64,000 nt of DNA from Halorussus limi. Its GTDB lineage: Archaea; Halobacteriota; Halobacteria; Halobacteriales; Haladaptataceae. The notes beneath the pieces are model-generated. The model was not told the origin of the DNA and did not search any database. It saw only the letters and a program-made list of their open reading frames with translations. Each line of letters starts with the position of its first letter. The first letter of the stretch is position 1. The translations under genes and the position numbers were made by a program. The stretch is taken from the NCBI RefSeq assembly GCF_023238205.1, contig NZ_CP096659.1:3117626-3181625 (forward strand). The letters are read 5' to 3'. Positions 41,852-50,816 of this stretch are shown here, piece by piece.

Positions 41852-43059
41852 TTCTCGTTCCCCCCGTTTCGCTCGCTCGGGTCGGCCCGCTGGCCGGTCA
41901 CGCCGCCGTCCGTCTGACTGCTACCGGCCCGGCCGCCGTCCGCGGTGGCCTCCGGCAGGTCGGTTTCTCCGGCAACCCGAAAGCCGCCCGACTCCTGTCG
42001 GCCGGTGAGTTCGCGCTGGGGGAACGGAATCTTGACGCCCTCGCGGTCGAAGGTCGCCTTGACCGACTCGATTATCGCGGTCCGAGCGCGCCACTGTCTG
42101 CGGGCGCTCGGCTTGTCTATCCAGCACCGAAGGGCGAGCGTGACCGCCGAGTCGCCGAACTCCTTGAGGACGACCTTCGGAGTCGGCACGGTCAGCACCT
42201 CGTCTAACTCCTTCATCGTCTCCTCGGCGAGGTCGGCCGCTCGCTCCACGTCGGCCTCGTAGTCGACGCCGACCTCGACCTCGATTCGGAGTCGCCCCTT
42301 TCGGCTCTTGTTTACTATCTTCTCGCCGCTCACGATGTCGTTGGGAATCATCACGTACTCGCCCGCGAACGTCTGGATGCGCGTGTTGACGATGGAGATG
42401 TCGGTCACGATGCCCTCCTCGTCGTCTATCTCCACCCAGTCGCCGATCTCGAAGGGCCGCGAGAACATCAGCACGAACCCCGCCAGCAGGGCACCGAGCG
42501 TCTGGCGCGCGGCCATCCCGACCACGATACCGAGGAAGCCCGCCCCGACCAGCAGGCCGCTGAGGTCCACGTCCCAGAGACCGAGGATGATGGACACGGC
42601 CGAGACGTACACCGTGAGCTGTGAGACGCGGTAGACGATTTCGCTCTGGTGCTGGCTGATGGTGTCGTGGCCCTCGACGAACCGGTCGATGGCCTTCTTG
42701 ACGAACCCGGTCACGACGTACGCGCTCGCCAGCACGACCAGCGCGAGGATGATCGCGAATCCCTTCCCGGCGGTGAGGGTAATCTGATCGAGCGCTTGGG
42801 CGGCGGTCTTTCCCTGTCCCCAGAGGACGATGAGACTGACCGTCGTCACGAGCAGACCGCCGGCGAGTCCCGCTAGCAACACCACGTCGCCGACGTGTCT
42901 GGGGAACCGCCGCCGGAGCTTCGGCCGGACGTACCGCGTCGCCCAGACCGCGGCGACGCTGGTGAGGAGGATGAGCGCGGTCGCCACTATCTGCTCGGTC
43001 TGGCTGAAGTTCGCCAACTGGTCGATGGCCGCGAGGATGCCGTCGAGAGGACGCCTCAC
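41848..43059 (-). CDS. mechanosensitive ion channel, MscS family
   Basis: 403 residues with GTG start overlapping the ksgA stop (GTGA). Three to five membrane helices; the pore helix and following beta domain are clear (GLLVGAGFLGIVVGMAARQTL, then FSRPFEIGDWVEID, TRIQTFAGEYVMIPNDIV). It opens under membrane tension during osmotic down-shock, an obvious need for a halophile. The C-terminal ~60 residues are polar and disordered. Placement between ksgA and hemK interrupts a translation-related cluster. Confidence 0.9.
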   Translation of the reverse strand: MRRPLDGILAAIDQLANFSQTEQIVATALILLTSVAAVWATRYVRPKLRRRFPRHVGDVVLLAGLAGGLLVTTVSLIVLWGQGKTAAQALDQITLTAGKGFAIILALVVLASAYVVTGFVKKAIDRFVEGHDTISQHQSEIVYRVSQLTVYVSAVSIILGLWDVDLSGLLVGAGFLGIVVGMAARQTLGALLAGFVLMFSRPFEIGDWVEIDDEEGIVTDISIVNTRIQTFAGEYVMIPNDIVSGEKIVNKSRKGRLRIEVEVGVDYEADVERAADLAEETMKELDEVLTVPTPKVVLKEFGDSAVTLALRCWIDKPSARRQWRARTAIIESVKATFDREGVKIPFPQRELTGRQESGGFRVAGETDLPEATADGGRAGSSQTDGGVTGQRADPSERNGGNEK

Positions 43060-43952
43060 CCGTTCTCACCCCCGTCGAGTCCGTACTCGGCCGCGACCGT
43101 CGCCAGCGCGGCGAACGTCTCCGGCGGAATCTTGCCCGCTCGCTTTCCGAGCACGTCGGGGTCGAGGCCCGTCATTCCGTCGGCGATGGCCGCGACCGGC
43201 GCGTCGGCGTCGTCCAGCCCCGAGATGTGGCCGGTGTTCCGGATGGCGTTCCGGAGCGTCTTGCGCCGCTGAGTGAACACGGCCTTCACGAACCGGAGGA
43301 AGAACGCCTCGTCGTCGACTTCGTAGTCGGGGTCCCGCGGCGTGGTCCGGACGACCGCGCTCTCGACATCCGGCGGCGGCGAGAACGCCTCCTTCGGCAC
43401 GGGTTCGACGACTTCCACGTCGGCGTAGTGCTGTGCAGAGACCGAGAGACGGCCGTAGTCGTCGGTGCCCACGTCGGCCGCCATGCGCTCGGCGAACTCC
43501 TTCTGGAACATCAGGAGCGTCGGCTTGCCCCGCGGGAGGAGTCGGAAGGTGATTTCGCTGGAGACGCCGTAGGGGAGGTTCGAGATACAGGCCGTGAAAT
43601 CGGGGAGTTCGACTTCCAGCGCGTCGCCCGTCACGACCGTCAGGCGACCGGCCGCGATTTCGTCGGCGAACTCCTCCCGGAGGAACGCCGCGAGGTTCCG
43701 GTCGCGCTCTATCACCGTCACCTCGTCGGCGACCGCGAGCAGTCGGTCGGTCAGCGCGCCGGTCCCCGGCCCGATTTCGAGGACGTGCGACAGGTCGAAC
43801 CCCGCCTCCTCGGCGTAGTCCGGCAGTCGGTCGAGAATGCGGTCGTCCACGAGGAAGTGCTGGTCCCTGTCGGGGTTCCCCCGGACGCCCGCCCGCCTGA
43901 GCAGCGCGTCGGGATTCCGGAGGTCGTCCCCCGCGTCGCGTGCGTCGGTCAT
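43056..43952 (-). CDS. ksgA: 16S rRNA adenine dimethyltransferase
   Basis: 298 residues. SAM-binding VLEIGPGTGALTDRLL and catalytic NLPYGVSSEI mark the KsgA/Dim1 family, which dimethylates two adjacent adenines in the 3' helix of 16S rRNA during small-subunit maturation. It sits downstream of the rpl21e-rpo4-DUF655 genes after a 236-base gap. Confidence 0.95.
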   Translation of the reverse strand: MTDARDAGDDLRNPDALLRRAGVRGNPDRDQHFLVDDRILDRLPDYAEEAGFDLSHVLEIGPGTGALTDRLLAVADEVTVIERDRNLAAFLREEFADEIAAGRLTVVTGDALEVELPDFTACISNLPYGVSSEITFRLLPRGKPTLLMFQKEFAERMAADVGTDDYGRLSVSAQHYADVEVVEPVPKEAFSPPPDVESAVVRTTPRDPDYEVDDEAFFLRFVKAVFTQRRKTLRNAIRNTGHISGLDDADAPVAAIADGMTGLDPDVLGKRAGKIPPETFAALATVAAEYGLDGGENG

Positions 43953-44188
43953 CTTACCCGGTGGTAGCTACCGGAGGTGGGTAAAGCCACCGAGTCTCTG
44001 AGGGGTAGGGAGTTCTCTCGACGGCCGCACCGTTCGATGCGGGAGCGAAAGGCGGTCTTCCGGCCGCTGAGCCGGCGCAGGCGGCGCTATGCAGTAGATT
44101 CGTACGTGACGGAGGAGAGTCGTAGTGAGGGGGACCGCACAGAAACGTGGCTTCGCACCGAGCGCCGAGAGAACCGAATCGCCCGCGA

Positions 44189-44770
44189 CTACTCCTGTTG
44201 TTCCTCGACCCGCACGAACGTCCGGTACTTCAGGTCGTCTTCCCGAATCTCCTCCAGGATGCGCTCGACGAGCACCTCCTTGGGATTGTGAAGACCCGAC
44301 ACCCGCCCTTCGAGGTCCTCGAAGCTCTGGAACGGTTTGCCCTTGCGCTCTTCGAGGATGTTGTTCCGGAGTTTCTTCCCGATGCCGGGGAGGAGATTCA
44401 GTTGGTGGAGACGGAGGGTGATGGGTTGGGCGTCGTTGTAGAAGTTCACGAAGCGCTCCTCGTCGGTCTCGACCACGTCGCGGATGGCGTGTTCGAGTTC
44501 CGACTGGGCGGCCCCAGAGAGGTCTTCGAACTCGATTTCGCGCACGTTCGCCACGAGTTCGTCGCCGGTGTCGGCGTCGAACCGGTCGGTGATGGTGAGG
44601 CTCACGTCCTCTTCGAGCGTCACTTCGAACAGCCGGAACTCCTCGACGCCGAGCGCGTAGGTCAGCGCGGGTTTCTGGTACTGTGGCCTGTCGTCGTCGG
44701 CGCGGCCGTGCGGGAGGTAGTCCAAAACGACCGCCGGCACCTGCTCTTCGTCGTCGTTCTGTTCGCTCAT
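44189..44770 (-). CDS. DUF655 protein (helix-hairpin-helix nucleic-acid binding)
   Basis: 193 residues. N-terminal OB-like domain (AVVLDYLPHGRADDDRPQY) and C-terminal helix-hairpin-helix (NLLPGIGKKLRNNILEERK), a family found in archaea next to rpl21e and rpo4. Probably RNA/DNA-binding; exact role unknown. I use the second ATG (44770, MSEQNDDEEQ), since a ttaagta element lies 27 bases before it; the first ATG (44776) is an alternative. Confidence 0.88.
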   Translation of the reverse strand: MSEQNDDEEQVPAVVLDYLPHGRADDDRPQYQKPALTYALGVEEFRLFEVTLEEDVSLTITDRFDADTGDELVANVREIEFEDLSGAAQSELEHAIRDVVETDEERFVNFYNDAQPITLRLHQLNLLPGIGKKLRNNILEERKGKPFQSFEDLEGRVSGLHNPKEVLVERILEEIREDDLKYRTFVRVEEQQE

Positions 44771-44814
44771 TGTCATCGATTACGGCGACGAACTACTTAA
44801 ACAGTTGGTGGGCG

Positions 44815-45171
44815 TCAGACGTATTTCGCGACGACGTTGAGGATGTCGTCGAGTTCCTCGCCCGAGAGCGTGTAGCGTTCCTGCGCGTACACCGCGCGGA
44901 GTTCGTCGCGGTCCTGCGGGAGCACGTCGGTAATCTTGTACGCCGTCGGCTCGTCCACCTTGTCGAGTTCGAGCAGTGCCTCGACGAGTTCGCGGGACTC
45001 CTCGGCGTCGAGCGTGGCGAACCGGTTGACGTGTTCGATTGCACGCGCCAGTTCGTAGCGCATCTCCCGGTCCTCGTCCAACGCGCGCTCCTCCTCGACG
45101 TCCGAGAGGAGTTCCTTGGCTTCCGCGGTGGTGAGGTACTCCTCGTCGACCTTCTCCTTGAATATCGTCAT
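44815..45171 (-). CDS. rpo4: RNA polymerase subunit Rpo4 (RpoF, Rpb4-like)
   Basis: 118 residues. YLTTAEAKELLSDVEEER and the HRDC-like C-terminal half (LPQDRDELRAVYAQERYTLS) identify the stalk subunit that pairs with Rpo7 and helps open complex formation and RNA binding. It follows rpl21e after one base. Confidence 0.93.
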   Translation of the reverse strand: MTIFKEKVDEEYLTTAEAKELLSDVEEERALDEDREMRYELARAIEHVNRFATLDAEESRELVEALLELDKVDEPTAYKITDVLPQDRDELRAVYAQERYTLSGEELDDILNVVAKYV

Positions 45172-45172
45172 G

Positions 45173-45463
45173 CTATTCCTGCGCTTTCAGGTGCGCCGGG
45201 GTGACGATGAGGGTCTTGTCCTTGCCGCGGTCGTTGACGCCGACCTTGTAGGCTTCGCCCTGCTTGCCTTCGATTTCGCCGGTCAGTCCGTCGAAGCGCG
45301 GGTGGAAGCGACCGTCCTCGACGCTCGGGTCGATTTTGAGGTGGACCTTCTGGCCCTCCTCGTACTGCTGGACGGCGCGCTGAGGCGGGGACGTACCGCG
45401 CTCTCGGGGGTCGTTCGAGAGTTTGTCACGAGTGCTGTGGTAGGGTCCGTTCGAACTCGGCAT
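45173..45463 (-). CDS. rpl21e: 50S ribosomal protein L21e
   Basis: 96 residues from ATG 45463 ([15 protein letters not shown]). The family core is clear: [19 protein letters not shown], then [24 protein letters not shown]-like ttttataac element is about 30 bases upstream. First gene of a minus-strand cluster with rpo4 and DUF655. Confidence 0.95.
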   Translation of the reverse strand: MPSSNGPYHSTRDKLSNDPRERGTSPPQRAVQQYEEGQKVHLKIDPSVEDGRFHPRFDGLTGEIEGKQGEAYKVGVNDRGKDKTLIVTPAHLKAQE

Positions 45464-45582
45464 AGTCGTACCCACCTCTTGTTCTGTCTCCGTTATAAAA
45501 GGCACGTTCCGAGTCTCTCGGACCCCACGCGGGGCGCGTCGGAAGGACAAGAGTAACCTGCCGCCCGCCCCTCGCTACGCAC

Positions 45583-46749
45583 ATGACCGACGACGAGGAG
45601 TTCAGATTCGAGACGCGGTCGATTCACGCCGGACAGGAACCCGACGAGGAGACCGGGGCGCTCATGACCCCGATTCACGCCAACTCCACGTACGAACAGG
45701 ACGCGCCGGGCGAACACCGGGGCTACGAGTACTCCCGGACGGGCAACCCCACCCGGACCGACTTGGAGGCCAACGTCGCCAGCCTCGAAGGCGGCGAGTA
45801 CGGCCGCGCCTTCTCCAGCGGGATGGGAGCCATCAACACGGTCCTCAACCTGCTCGAATCCGGCGACCACGTCGTCGCCAGCGAGGACGTGTACGGCGGC
45901 ACCCACCGCATCTTCACGCAGGTCTACGAGCAGTACGACCTCGAGTTCGACTTCGTCGACATGACCGACCTCGACGAGACAGCGGCCGCCGTGCGCGAGA
46001 ACACGGAACTCGTGTGGGTCGAGACGCCGACCAACCCGTTGCTCAACGTCGTGGACATCGAAGGCACCGCGGACATCGCCCACGACCACGACGCGCTCTG
46101 CGCGGTGGACAACACGTTCGCCACGCCCTATCTCCAGCGACCGCTCTCGCTCGGCGCGGACATCGTCGCCCACTCGCTGACCAAGTACATGGGCGGCCAC
46201 TCCGACGTGGTGGGCGGCGCACTCGTCACCGACGACGAGGAACTCGACGAGCGGTTCGGCTTCTACCAGAACAGCGTCGGCGCGACGCCCGGTCCCCACG
46301 AGTGTTTCCTCGTCCTCCGCGGGACGAAGACGCTCCCGGTCCGGATGGACCGCCACTGCGAGAACGCCCGCGCGCTCGCCGAGTGGCTGGAGGGCCACGA
46401 CGACGTGGACCGCGTCTACTACCCCGGCCTCGATTCGCACCCGGACCACGACCTGGCCGCGTCGCAGATGGACGACTTCGGCGGGATGGTCAGTTTCGAG
46501 ATGGACGCCTCGCTCGAAGAGACCGCCGACGTGGTGTCGAACACCGAGGTCTTCACCCTCGCCGAGAGCCTCGGCGGCGTCGAGAGCCTCATCGAGCAAC
46601 CCGCGACGATGACCCACGCCGCGATTCCCGCCGAGGAGCGCGAGGCCGCGGGCCTCCGCGACGGCCTGATTCGGGCGAGCATCGGCATCGAGAACGTCGA
46701 GGACCTGAAGGCCGACCTCCAGCAGGCGTTCGAGCAGTCGCTGGAGTGA
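45583..46749 (+). CDS. metB: PLP-dependent cystathionine gamma-synthase/lyase family enzyme
   Basis: 388 residues, Cys/Met-metabolism PLP family. Hallmarks: EYSRTGNPTR (50-58), SSGMGAINTVL near 78, VETPTNPLLNVVDI near 146, and the PLP lysine Lys201 in HSLTKYMGGHSD. Synthase, lyase and O-acylhomoserine sulfhydrylase members cannot be separated by eye. Together with cysK and the MetE pair it makes the window rich in sulfur amino acid genes, though these are not linked in one operon. Confidence 0.88.
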   Translation: MTDDEEFRFETRSIHAGQEPDEETGALMTPIHANSTYEQDAPGEHRGYEYSRTGNPTRTDLEANVASLEGGEYGRAFSSGMGAINTVLNLLESGDHVVASEDVYGGTHRIFTQVYEQYDLEFDFVDMTDLDETAAAVRENTELVWVETPTNPLLNVVDIEGTADIAHDHDALCAVDNTFATPYLQRPLSLGADIVAHSLTKYMGGHSDVVGGALVTDDEELDERFGFYQNSVGATPGPHECFLVLRGTKTLPVRMDRHCENARALAEWLEGHDDVDRVYYPGLDSHPDHDLAASQMDDFGGMVSFEMDASLEETADVVSNTEVFTLAESLGGVESLIEQPATMTHAAIPAEEREAAGLRDGLIRASIGIENVEDLKADLQQAFEQSLE

Positions 46750-46836
46750 GACGCGTCGTAGAAGGCCGTTTTCGGTGTTGCCGACACACCCCGACTGTCC
46801 AGTAGAACTACCACGCGGGACTCCGTATCCGGGCGC

Positions 46837-47505
46837 ATGACGGATAGCTCTGCGGTACACGCACTTCCGCTGTCGTTCGAGCGCGACGGGGGCGAGCTAG
46901 TCATCCACCCTGCCGCGGTCGAGACGCCGCGCGGCCTCGTCCTCGTGGACGTGGGGCTTCCCGGCGCAGTCGAGCAACTGTCGGTTCACCTCGACGACCT
47001 CGGGTACGGGTGGGACGACGTGTGGGCCGTCCTCGTCACGCACCACGACGGCGACCACGTCGGGTCACTCCCCGACTTTCTCGACCGGACCGACGCGGCG
47101 GTGTTCGCCGCGCGCGAGGAGACGCCCTACATCGACGGCCGGAGAGACCCGGTGAAGGGCGGCGACTCGGTCGGCGTCCCGGTGGACGTGGAAATCGAGG
47201 ACGGCGTGACGTTCCGGACCGAGGCCGGACCGATGCGAGTCGTCGGGACGCCCGGCCACTCGCCGGGGCACGTCTCGCTGCTCCTCCCGGACGCCGACCT
47301 GCTCGTCGCGGGCGACGCGCTGACCGCTCCGGAGGGTGACCTCTCCGGACCGAACGAGGAGTTCACGCCGGAGATGGACGAGGCGACCGAGTCCGTCCGA
47401 ACGCTCGCCGAGTACGACGTAGACCGGACCCTCTGCTACCACGGCGGACTCGTGGACGAGGGCACCGACTCCATCGCCCGTATCTGGGACGAACTCGCGG
47501 AGTGA
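46837..47505 (+). CDS. MBL-fold metallo-hydrolase
   Basis: 222 residues. The metal motif is THHDGDHVGS (residues 68-77), a variant where the middle His of HxHxDH is Asp, a form common among MBL proteins. Later metal positions are GTPGHSPGHVSLL and VAGDALT, and the terminal His in LCYHGG. Substrate unknown (thioester, lactone or phosphodiester are all possible). Cytoplasmic. Confidence 0.85.
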   Translation: MTDSSAVHALPLSFERDGGELVIHPAAVETPRGLVLVDVGLPGAVEQLSVHLDDLGYGWDDVWAVLVTHHDGDHVGSLPDFLDRTDAAVFAAREETPYIDGRRDPVKGGDSVGVPVDVEIEDGVTFRTEAGPMRVVGTPGHSPGHVSLLLPDADLLVAGDALTAPEGDLSGPNEEFTPEMDEATESVRTLAEYDVDRTLCYHGGLVDEGTDSIARIWDELAE

Positions 47506-47608
47506 GTGTCGGTTGCGGGTCGGGTGTCAACCGCAGGATGGGTTCCGGGCGGCGGGGTGACGCGAGTGTTACCTGAGACCTATTACGTCCCAGTAGCTAC
47601 GAAAACGT

Positions 47609-48238
47609 ATGTCGAATCAACGCCGTTCAGCGGACGACTTCGAGATAACTGCCGACCTCCCCGACAGTCCGATGCACACCACCGGAACCGACCACATCAC
47701 GCTCATCGGGAGCAACACCGAGGACACCATCGAGTTCTACCGCGACATCCTCGGAATGCCGCTCGTCCTCCGGCAACCGAACCTCGACGACCCCTCCCAG
47801 ACTCACCTCTTCTTCGACACGGGCGACGGTCGCATCGTCACGTTCTTCGTGAACGAGGACCGCGACTCGGACCCGCGGCCCCAGCGCACGGGCCTCGGCG
47901 CCGTCCACCACCTCTCCTTTAGCATCGACCCCGAGGAGTTCGTGGAGATTCGCGAGACGCTCAACGAGGAGTGGCGCGGGTGCAACGAGTTCGACCGCGG
48001 CATCTTCCACTCGCTGTACACGCAGGACCACAACGGACTGGTCATCGAACTCTCGACCGACAAGTGGGCGATTCCGGACGACCGACGGGGAGAAGTACTG
48101 GCGACTGCCCAGCGCATCCGCGAGGAGGACGGTGCCGACTTCGCCGAGGAACGCCACATCGAACAGGCGCTCGACGAACTCGGCATGGACGTCGAGAAGT
48201 ACGACCTGCCGGACGCCGATACCGGGTCGGGCGTCTAA
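47609..48238 (+). CDS. VOC-family (glyoxalase/dioxygenase-like) protein
   Basis: 209 residues. Two beta-alpha-beta-beta-beta modules carry the metal ligands in TTGTDHITLIGS, AVHHLSFSID and GLVIELSTDKW. This matches ring-cleaving dioxygenase/glyoxalase-type proteins of haloarchaea. The C-terminal ~50 residues form a helical extension. Substrate unknown. A weak TATA-like ctattacg sits 27 bases upstream. Confidence 0.82.
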   Translation: MSNQRRSADDFEITADLPDSPMHTTGTDHITLIGSNTEDTIEFYRDILGMPLVLRQPNLDDPSQTHLFFDTGDGRIVTFFVNEDRDSDPRPQRTGLGAVHHLSFSIDPEEFVEIRETLNEEWRGCNEFDRGIFHSLYTQDHNGLVIELSTDKWAIPDDRRGEVLATAQRIREEDGADFAEERHIEQALDELGMDVEKYDLPDADTGSGV

Positions 48239-48338
48239 GGAGCGAGTTCGACCCGCCGTTCGTGCGCACCGAGTCGAGTTACGAGGCGGACATTTTAGCA
48301 ACCGTTTTCAGGCTCCCCTCTCTCGGGAAGACTGACAC

Positions 48339-48665
48339 GTGACCGAAGAGACAACCTCCGTCGTCCAGCACGTTCCGTTGCTCGGGTATCTCGTGGCGTT
48401 TGTCCTGTTGGGCCTCGCCCTCCTGGCGAGAAGTAACGCGTACGCGGTGCTCGCTCTCTTCGTCCTCGCCCTCGCGTTGGGCGCGAAGACTATCTACGTA
48501 GCCAGGAACCGACAACGGGCGCTCGATGCCGGACTCTACTTCCGGCGATACCGAGGGTCGGGCGAACCGCCCGAGACCGCGGCCGAGGTCCAGAAGGAGG
48601 TCTGGGTCGGAACGGTCGAAACGACGGCCTTCCTCGCGACTGCGGTCGTGATTGCAGTCGCGTAG
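48339..48665 (+). CDS. small membrane protein, 108 aa
   Basis: GTG start at 48339. Three membrane segments: residues ~13-30 (LGYLVAFVLLGLALLA), ~33-53 (YAVLALFVLALALGAKTIYVA), and ~88-108 at the C-terminus. The loop between them is soluble and charged. No family recognised. Monocistronic; convergent with aef1b. Confidence 0.65.
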   Translation: MTEETTSVVQHVPLLGYLVAFVLLGLALLARSNAYAVLALFVLALALGAKTIYVARNRQRALDAGLYFRRYRGSGEPPETAAEVQKEVWVGTVETTAFLATAVVIAVA

Positions 48666-48711
48666 CTGTTCGGTCGCGGGCGGCGGCGAAAAACGAATCG
48701 AGAAAACCGAT

Positions 48712-48978
48712 TTATATCCGGCCGACGTTCTCGACTTCGACGCTCTCGACGCCGTCGACGTTCGAGAAGCCCTCTTCGACGGCTTCCGTCCCGCCCGTGT
48801 CGTCCGGCACGATGACGGTCGGCAGGAGCGCGACCAGTCCGAACGCGACCTCGTCGCGCTCGAAGCCGTTGATTTTGGCGCCCTCGGGGAGCGAGTCTTC
48901 GAGTCGCTCCTGGAGGTCGTCGAGGTCGATTTCGGGGCTCTGCGGCATGACCTTGATTTTAGCGGCTACCTTTCCCAT
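48712..48978 (-). CDS. aef1b: translation elongation factor 1 beta
   Basis: 88 residues from ATG 48978 ([16 protein letters not shown]). The ferredoxin-like guanine-exchange domain of archaeal EF-1 beta, with conserved [17 protein letters not shown] and the DVEN-type C-terminus ([12 protein letters not shown]). It recharges aEF-1 alpha with GTP. It starts 2 bases after the stop of a zinc-finger gene; that pairing is typical of haloarchaea. Confidence 0.92.
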   Translation of the reverse strand: MGKVAAKIKVMPQSPEIDLDDLQERLEDSLPEGAKINGFERDEVAFGLVALLPTVIVPDDTGGTEAVEEGFSNVDGVESVEVENVGRI

Positions 48979-48980
48979 TG

Positions 48981-49160
48981 TTACGGTCCCATGAACCCGC
49001 AGTCGGGGCACTCGTAGAGGTTGCTCTGCTTGCGACACTTGGCGCACCGGTAGATCTGCTGCCCGCAGTCGGGGCACTTGAACGACGCCGCGTTCGTCCC
49101 GGAGATGTTGATCCCGCAGGAGACGCATCGTCGCGCCTGCTTCTGTTTGGATTGACTCAT
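48981..49160 (-). CDS. 59-residue HVO_2753-type zinc-finger protein
   Basis: Small basic protein [16 protein letters not shown]... with four CxxC(G) knuckles: CVSCG, CPDCG, CAKC and CPDCG, forming two zinc ribbons. It is the upstream partner of aEF-1 beta and belongs to the conserved haloarchaeal family typified by HVO_2753, a two-zinc-finger protein linked by mutant studies to motility and biofilm traits. A ctttaaatc element 27 bases upstream indicates a leaderless transcript; ggaggt abuts the ATG directly, too close for a normal SD. Confidence 0.88.
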   Translation of the reverse strand: MSQSKQKQARRCVSCGINISGTNAASFKCPDCGQQIYRCAKCRKQSNLYECPDCGFMGP

Positions 49161-49320
49161 ACCTCCCTGTACCCGACCACGACTTTAAATCGTTTCGATA
49201 GGGCCGCCAGCCCCGCCACACCAGTGACTCACCGGTGGTTCGACCCTGTTCGTCGCGGACTCGTCGGCGAAATCGAGCGGTCGGCCGGCCGCCGCTGACC
49301 GCGCGCGCTCCGAAACGTGA

Positions 49321-49330
49321 TTCTTAAGAG
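49321..49330 (+). promoter_or_regulatory. TATA box of the large FKBP gene
   Basis: ttcttaagag is centred 27-28 bases before ATG 49353, the leaderless spacing. Confidence 0.55.
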
Positions 49331-49352
49331 GCGAACGAGCGACGTTTCGGGT

Positions 49353-50306
49353 ATGAGTGAAGAACAAGAGGCCGAAGTGGCCGACGACGAAGAACAGGCG
49401 GAAGTCGAAGACGAGGCCAATGAGGGACTTCAGCGGGGCGACTTCGTTCGCCTCGACTACACCGCGCGCACCGTAGAGGACGACGACATCGTGGACACGA
49501 CCGACCCAGAGGTCGCCGAGGAGGAGGGTCTCGACCAGGAGGAGCGCGAGTTCGAACCGCGCACCATCGTCCTCGGTGAGGGTCACATCTTCGAGAGCGT
49601 CGAAGAGGACATCATCGGCAAGGACATCGGTCACTCGGGCAGCACGACCATCCCCGCCGAGGAGGCGTTCGGCGAGTACGACGCCGACGAGGTCCGAACG
49701 GTCAGCGCGAACAAGATTCCGGAGGACGACCGGTACCCCGGCGCGCACGTCGACGTCGACGGCCAGCACGGTCACGTCGAGACCATCATCGGCGGCCGCG
49801 CTCGCGTGGACTTCAACCACCCGCTCGCGGGCGAGGACATCGAGTACGACTACGAAATCGTCGGCGAGGTCGACGACCGCGTCGAGCAGGCCCAGGGCCT
49901 CATCTCGATGTACATCGACGCCGACCTCGACATGTGGATCGAGACCGACGAGGTCGAAGAGGAGACGGTCGTCGAACCCGACGAGGACGACGAGGACGCC
50001 GAACCCGAGACGGAGACCGAGACCGTCGAGAAGGAGACGCTCTACATCGAGAGCACGCCCCAGTTGGCGATGAACCAGCAGTGGATGTTCCAGAAGCAGC
50101 AGATCGCCCAGAACGTCATCGACCAGTTGGGTCTGGACCGCGTCATCGTTCAGGAGACCATCGACGGCGGCGGCATGGGACCGATGGGCGGCATGATGGG
50201 CGGCGGCATGGGCGGCGCCGACCTCGAAGAGGCCCTCGAAGACGCCGACGTGGACGAAGACGAAATCGTCGAAGAACTCGAAGAAGTCGAAGGCGACGAA
50301 GAGTAA
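49353..50306 (+). CDS. FKBP-type peptidyl-prolyl isomerase with insert domain and Gly/Met-rich tail
   Basis: 317 residues. Acidic N-terminus, then an FKBP domain (GDFVRLDYTAR, RTIVLGEGHIFESVEEDIIG, ARVDFNHPLAGEDIEYDYEIV) with an inserted-in-flap chaperone domain as in SlyD-like archaeal FKBPs. A C-terminal region is followed by a GGGMGPMGGMMGGGMGG tract (residues ~270-286) and a 31-residue acidic helix. It should catalyse prolyl isomerisation and act as a folding helper. The Gly/Met tract resembles the flexible tails of chaperonins. Starts at ATG 49353 after a good TATA box. Confidence 0.88.
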   Translation: MSEEQEAEVADDEEQAEVEDEANEGLQRGDFVRLDYTARTVEDDDIVDTTDPEVAEEEGLDQEEREFEPRTIVLGEGHIFESVEEDIIGKDIGHSGSTTIPAEEAFGEYDADEVRTVSANKIPEDDRYPGAHVDVDGQHGHVETIIGGRARVDFNHPLAGEDIEYDYEIVGEVDDRVEQAQGLISMYIDADLDMWIETDEVEEETVVEPDEDDEDAEPETETETVEKETLYIESTPQLAMNQQWMFQKQQIAQNVIDQLGLDRVIVQETIDGGGMGPMGGMMGGGMGGADLEEALEDADVDEDEIVEELEEVEGDEE

Positions 50307-50816
50307 TCGCGACTCGTTCCTGCTTTCTTTTCCGCCGATAGCGTCGCGGCCGTCGAACGAGCGACGAGCGCCGGGAGGCCTCGAACGAATCGAGAGCCTT
50401 AGCGGCGAGCGGAGCGTTCCGGAGGCGAACGGAAAATTTCGGAGGTTAACGGAGGATTCTGGAGGCGAACAGCGGGGTCGGGGTGAACGGAGGGCCGACT
50501 GCGCCAGCGGGGACCGCGGGCGATACCGCGAAGGAAGGCTGGCTACGCGAGACCGCCGCGGGGGTCAGGGCGACCTGACTGGTCGGGAGGGCTGTCTGTC
50601 GGGGACCCGGGCGGTCCGAGGAGGTCGGGTGCGACCTCCACGTTTACCTGCACGGTCGGCCGTATTCAACTCTATCCGGATACAATCTATACTATCGAAG
50701 TAAAGGATAGTATCGATACAATCTATACTATCGACACTACTCATTCTACGGTCGTCGTGACCGAAACCGACGGACCGGCGAATTACCGCGGACCGTCCGA
50801 TAGGAGAAGTAGCGCG
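50307..50816 (+). other. 510-base repeat-bearing gap between convergent genes
   Basis: No gene seen. A pyrimidine run (gctttcttttcc, ~50323-50334) may terminate the FKBP transcript. At 50421, 50441 and 50461 a 12-base unit GGAGGYKAACRG recurs with exact 20-base spacing, with a weaker fourth copy near 50480. At 50673-50734 an AT-rich cluster has a palindrome and two 20-bp direct repeats separated by an inverted half-site, described separately. Confidence 0.7.
50679..50734 (+). repeat. two perfect 20-bp direct repeats with alternating inverted half-sites
   Basis: gatacaatctatactatcga occurs at 50679-50698 and 50715-50734. Between them gatagtat (50706-50713) is the exact reverse complement of atactatc found in both copies (50689-50696, 50725-50732), so the RNA could form either of two exclusive hairpins. 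A 10-base palindrome tatccggata precedes it at 50673-50682. Confidence 0.9.
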
